NCBI RefSeq assembly: GCF_004959935.1
Contig: NZ_SMYN01000014.1
Coordinates: forward strand, 16,280 to 80,279
Direction of reading: 5' to 3'
Source: Falsirhodobacter xinxiangensis
GTDB taxonomy: Bacteria > Pseudomonadota > Alphaproteobacteria > Rhodobacterales > Rhodobacteraceae
DNA: 64,000 nt
Below, piece after piece: positions 63,036-64,000 of the stretch. The position numbers and the translations under genes are program-made. The notes below the pieces were generated by a model. It had not been told where the DNA came from. It saw only the letters and a list, made by a program, of their open reading frames with translations, and searched no databases. Within the stretch, counting starts at the first letter, position 1; every line of letters begins with the position of its first letter.

Positions 63036-63638
63036 ATGATCCAGCCTGCCCCCGCCCCGCTGTGCCCGCAGGGGCGGTTCCACGCGATGATCGGCGGCGG
63101 GCCTTGCGCGCGGACGCTTGCTGCGATGGCGGGCTGCCCGGTGCTCGACCTCGGCCTTCGCCACGCGGGGCCGGACGCGCTGCTCCAGGCGGACCTGCGC
63201 CTTGCGGCCAAGGCGGAGACGGTGGTGCTGGTGCTGTCGCCGCTGCGGAACCTGTCGAATGCCTTTTATCTGGTGCATCCGCGCCGCAACGACCGCTTCG
63301 TTGCGCCGACGCCGCTGATTACGTCGCTGTTCCCCGAGGTGGACTTCACGGGCATCCACTTCACCCATCACCTTGTCCGGACTCTTGCCGCGACCTGCGA
63401 GGAGCGGCTGGCCGAGGTGACGGCGGATGTGCGTCGCAGATGGCGCGAGGCGATGGGCGAGGTGGCGCACCGCCTGCCGCAAGCCGTGCTGCTGCATCTG
63501 GACGACCCGAGCGAGCGCCTTGGAGTGGAGGACGCGGCCGGGCTTGGCTGTCCGGTGGTGACTTTGCCTGTCTCTGGCACAGCGCCCGCACAGATCGCGC
63601 GGGCGCTGCTGCCGCATCTTGCACAAAGGGCGCCCTGA
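63036..63638 (+). CDS. DUF6473-like uncharacterised protein
   Basis: A 200-residue soluble protein. Motifs such as VLVLSPLRNLSNAFYLVHP, RRNDRFVAPTPLI and DFTGIHFTHHLVRTL resemble the DUF6473 proteins of Rhodobacteraceae, which look like GDSL/SGNH-related or sulfotransferase-associated domains without known activity. I assign the family only tentatively. It stands alone: divergent from the dehydrogenase (153 bp between) and convergent with etfA across a hairpin terminator. Confidence 0.6.
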   Translation: MIQPAPAPLCPQGRFHAMIGGGPCARTLAAMAGCPVLDLGLRHAGPDALLQADLRLAAKAETVVLVLSPLRNLSNAFYLVHPRRNDRFVAPTPLITSLFPEVDFTGIHFTHHLVRTLAATCEERLAEVTADVRRRWREAMGEVAHRLPQAVLLHLDDPSERLGVEDAAGLGCPVVTLPVSGTAPAQIARALLPHLAQRAP

Positions 63639-63647
63639 GGCGCCCTT
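63626..63647. terminator. bidirectional hairpin at the convergent end with etfA
   Basis: AAGGGCGCC (63626-63634), loop CTGA, GGCGCCCTT (63639-63647): a perfect nine-pair stem whose loop contains the stop codon of the plus-strand gene. The etfA stop lies four bases beyond it. There is no long T-tract on either side beyond the AA/TT ends of the stem. Confidence 0.7.
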
Positions 63648-63650
63648 CGA

Positions 63651-64000
63651 TCACACCTTCCCGGTCAACTCCGGCACGAGTGTGAACAGATCGCCGACGA
63701 GCCCGTAATCTGCGACCTGGAAGATGGGGGCGTCCTCGTCCTTGTTGATGGCAACGATGACGCGGCTGTCCTTCATGCCCGCAAGGTGCTGGATCGCCCC
63801 CGAGATGCCGAGCGCGATGTAGAGCTTCGGCGCGACGACCTTGCCGGTCTGCCCGACCTGCCAGTCGTTGGGGGCATAGCCCGCATCCACCGCCGCGCGG
63901 GACGCGCCGACGGCGGCGCCCAGCTTGTCGGCCAGCGCCTCGACGATGGCGAAGTTCTCCTCCGATCCGATGCCGCGCCCGCCCGAGACCACGATCCCGG
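63651..64000 (-). CDS. etfA: electron transfer flavoprotein alpha subunit, 3' fragment
   Basis: The frame is open at the right edge and gives the last 116 residues or so of Etf[16 protein letters not shown] opens the FAD-binding domain, and [39 protein letters not shown] and [20 protein letters not shown] are nearly invariant in the family. EtfAB passes electrons from acyl-CoA and other dehydrogenases to ETF:ubiquinone oxidoreductase. etfB probably lies beyond the window, upstream in transcription. Confidence 0.96.
   Translation of the reverse strand, partial: GIVVSGGRGIGSEENFAIVEALADKLGAAVGASRAAVDAGYAPNDWQVGQTGKVVAPKLYIALGISGAIQHLAGMKDSRVIVAINKDEDAPIFQVADYGLVGDLFTLVPELTGKV

Noticed and set aside
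1..64000. CRISPR arrays, prophage or rRNA operons
   Set aside because: No regularly spaced repeats, phage structural genes or rRNA-like sequence seen anywhere in the window.

Overview
The window is a 64 kb stretch of chromosome from a high-GC alphaproteobacterium, most likely a member of the Rhodobacteraceae. The genus cannot be fixed from sequence alone. The assignment rests on gene content and order: pckA divergent from chvI-chvG-hprK-rapZ-EIIA-HPr, an fdsGBA-fdhD-fdsD formate dehydrogenase operon, and rpoZ-rsh-pdxJ-acpS-lepB-rnc-era-recO in one run. Protein style also fits, including the two-domain ABC ATPase and the single bifunctional Rsh. Most genes are packed with ATGA, TGATG or TTGA stop/start overlaps.

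Layout. 1-7335 (+): an oligopeptide-type ABC importer (two permeases and a fused double ATPase; the binding protein must lie outside), then two M20 amidohydrolases and a penicillin-acylase (S45) family Ntn hydrolase that has no visible signal peptide. Together they look like uptake and hydrolysis of an amide or acyl-amino-acid substrate. 7336-10602: a decay zone holding remnants of an IS5-family and an IS3-family element, a frameshifted polar amino-acid ABC transporter, an MFS N-terminus joined to an ABC ATPase tail, and a probable polysaccharide deacetylase tail. 10603-17945 (-): an assimilatory nitrate/nitrite operon (cobA, narK, nirB, nirD, nasA in transcription order). Its leader (17993-18090) carries two stem-loops with the same hexaloop AACGGC; the second is mutually exclusive with a strong intrinsic terminator. 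This is the architecture expected for an ANTAR (NasT-type) antiterminator target. 18671-20057: tRNA-Pro(CGG) and leuB. 20113-26905 (-): NAD-dependent molybdenum formate dehydrogenase and its LysR-type regulator.

26982-34197: S49 peptidase, a small membrane protein, a pteridine-reductase-like SDR, uvrC, pgsA, moaD-moaE, and on the opposite strand a P1/DmpA-type peptidase with lrgB-cidA. 34332-45324: smc, a MOSC protein, a glycosyltransferase-like protein, an uncharacterised gene, a MalY/PatB aminotransferase, def plus a def-like gene with altered active-site residues, fmt, rnhA, a 32-residue membrane peptide, ispH and a NYN-domain protein. 45455-55959 (+): folK, rpoZ, rsh, two DUF2062 paralogues, pdxJ, a DUF308 protein, acpS, lepB, rnc, era, a DUF1491 gene, recO and a TSUP transporter. 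55987-62010: pckA, a divergent intergenic region with a tandem 13-bp repeat, then the ChvG/ChvI two-component system and the regulatory PTS genes. 62007-64000: a 3-hydroxyacyl-CoA dehydrogenase, a DUF6473-like gene and the 3' end of etfA.

Molybdenum and nitrogen/carbon economy recur: nitrate reductase and formate dehydrogenase both need molybdopterin cofactor, and moaD, moaE, fdhD and a MOSC protein are all here. The clearest non-coding signal is the nitrate-operon attenuator. The clearest protein oddity is the deformylase-like pseudoenzyme.
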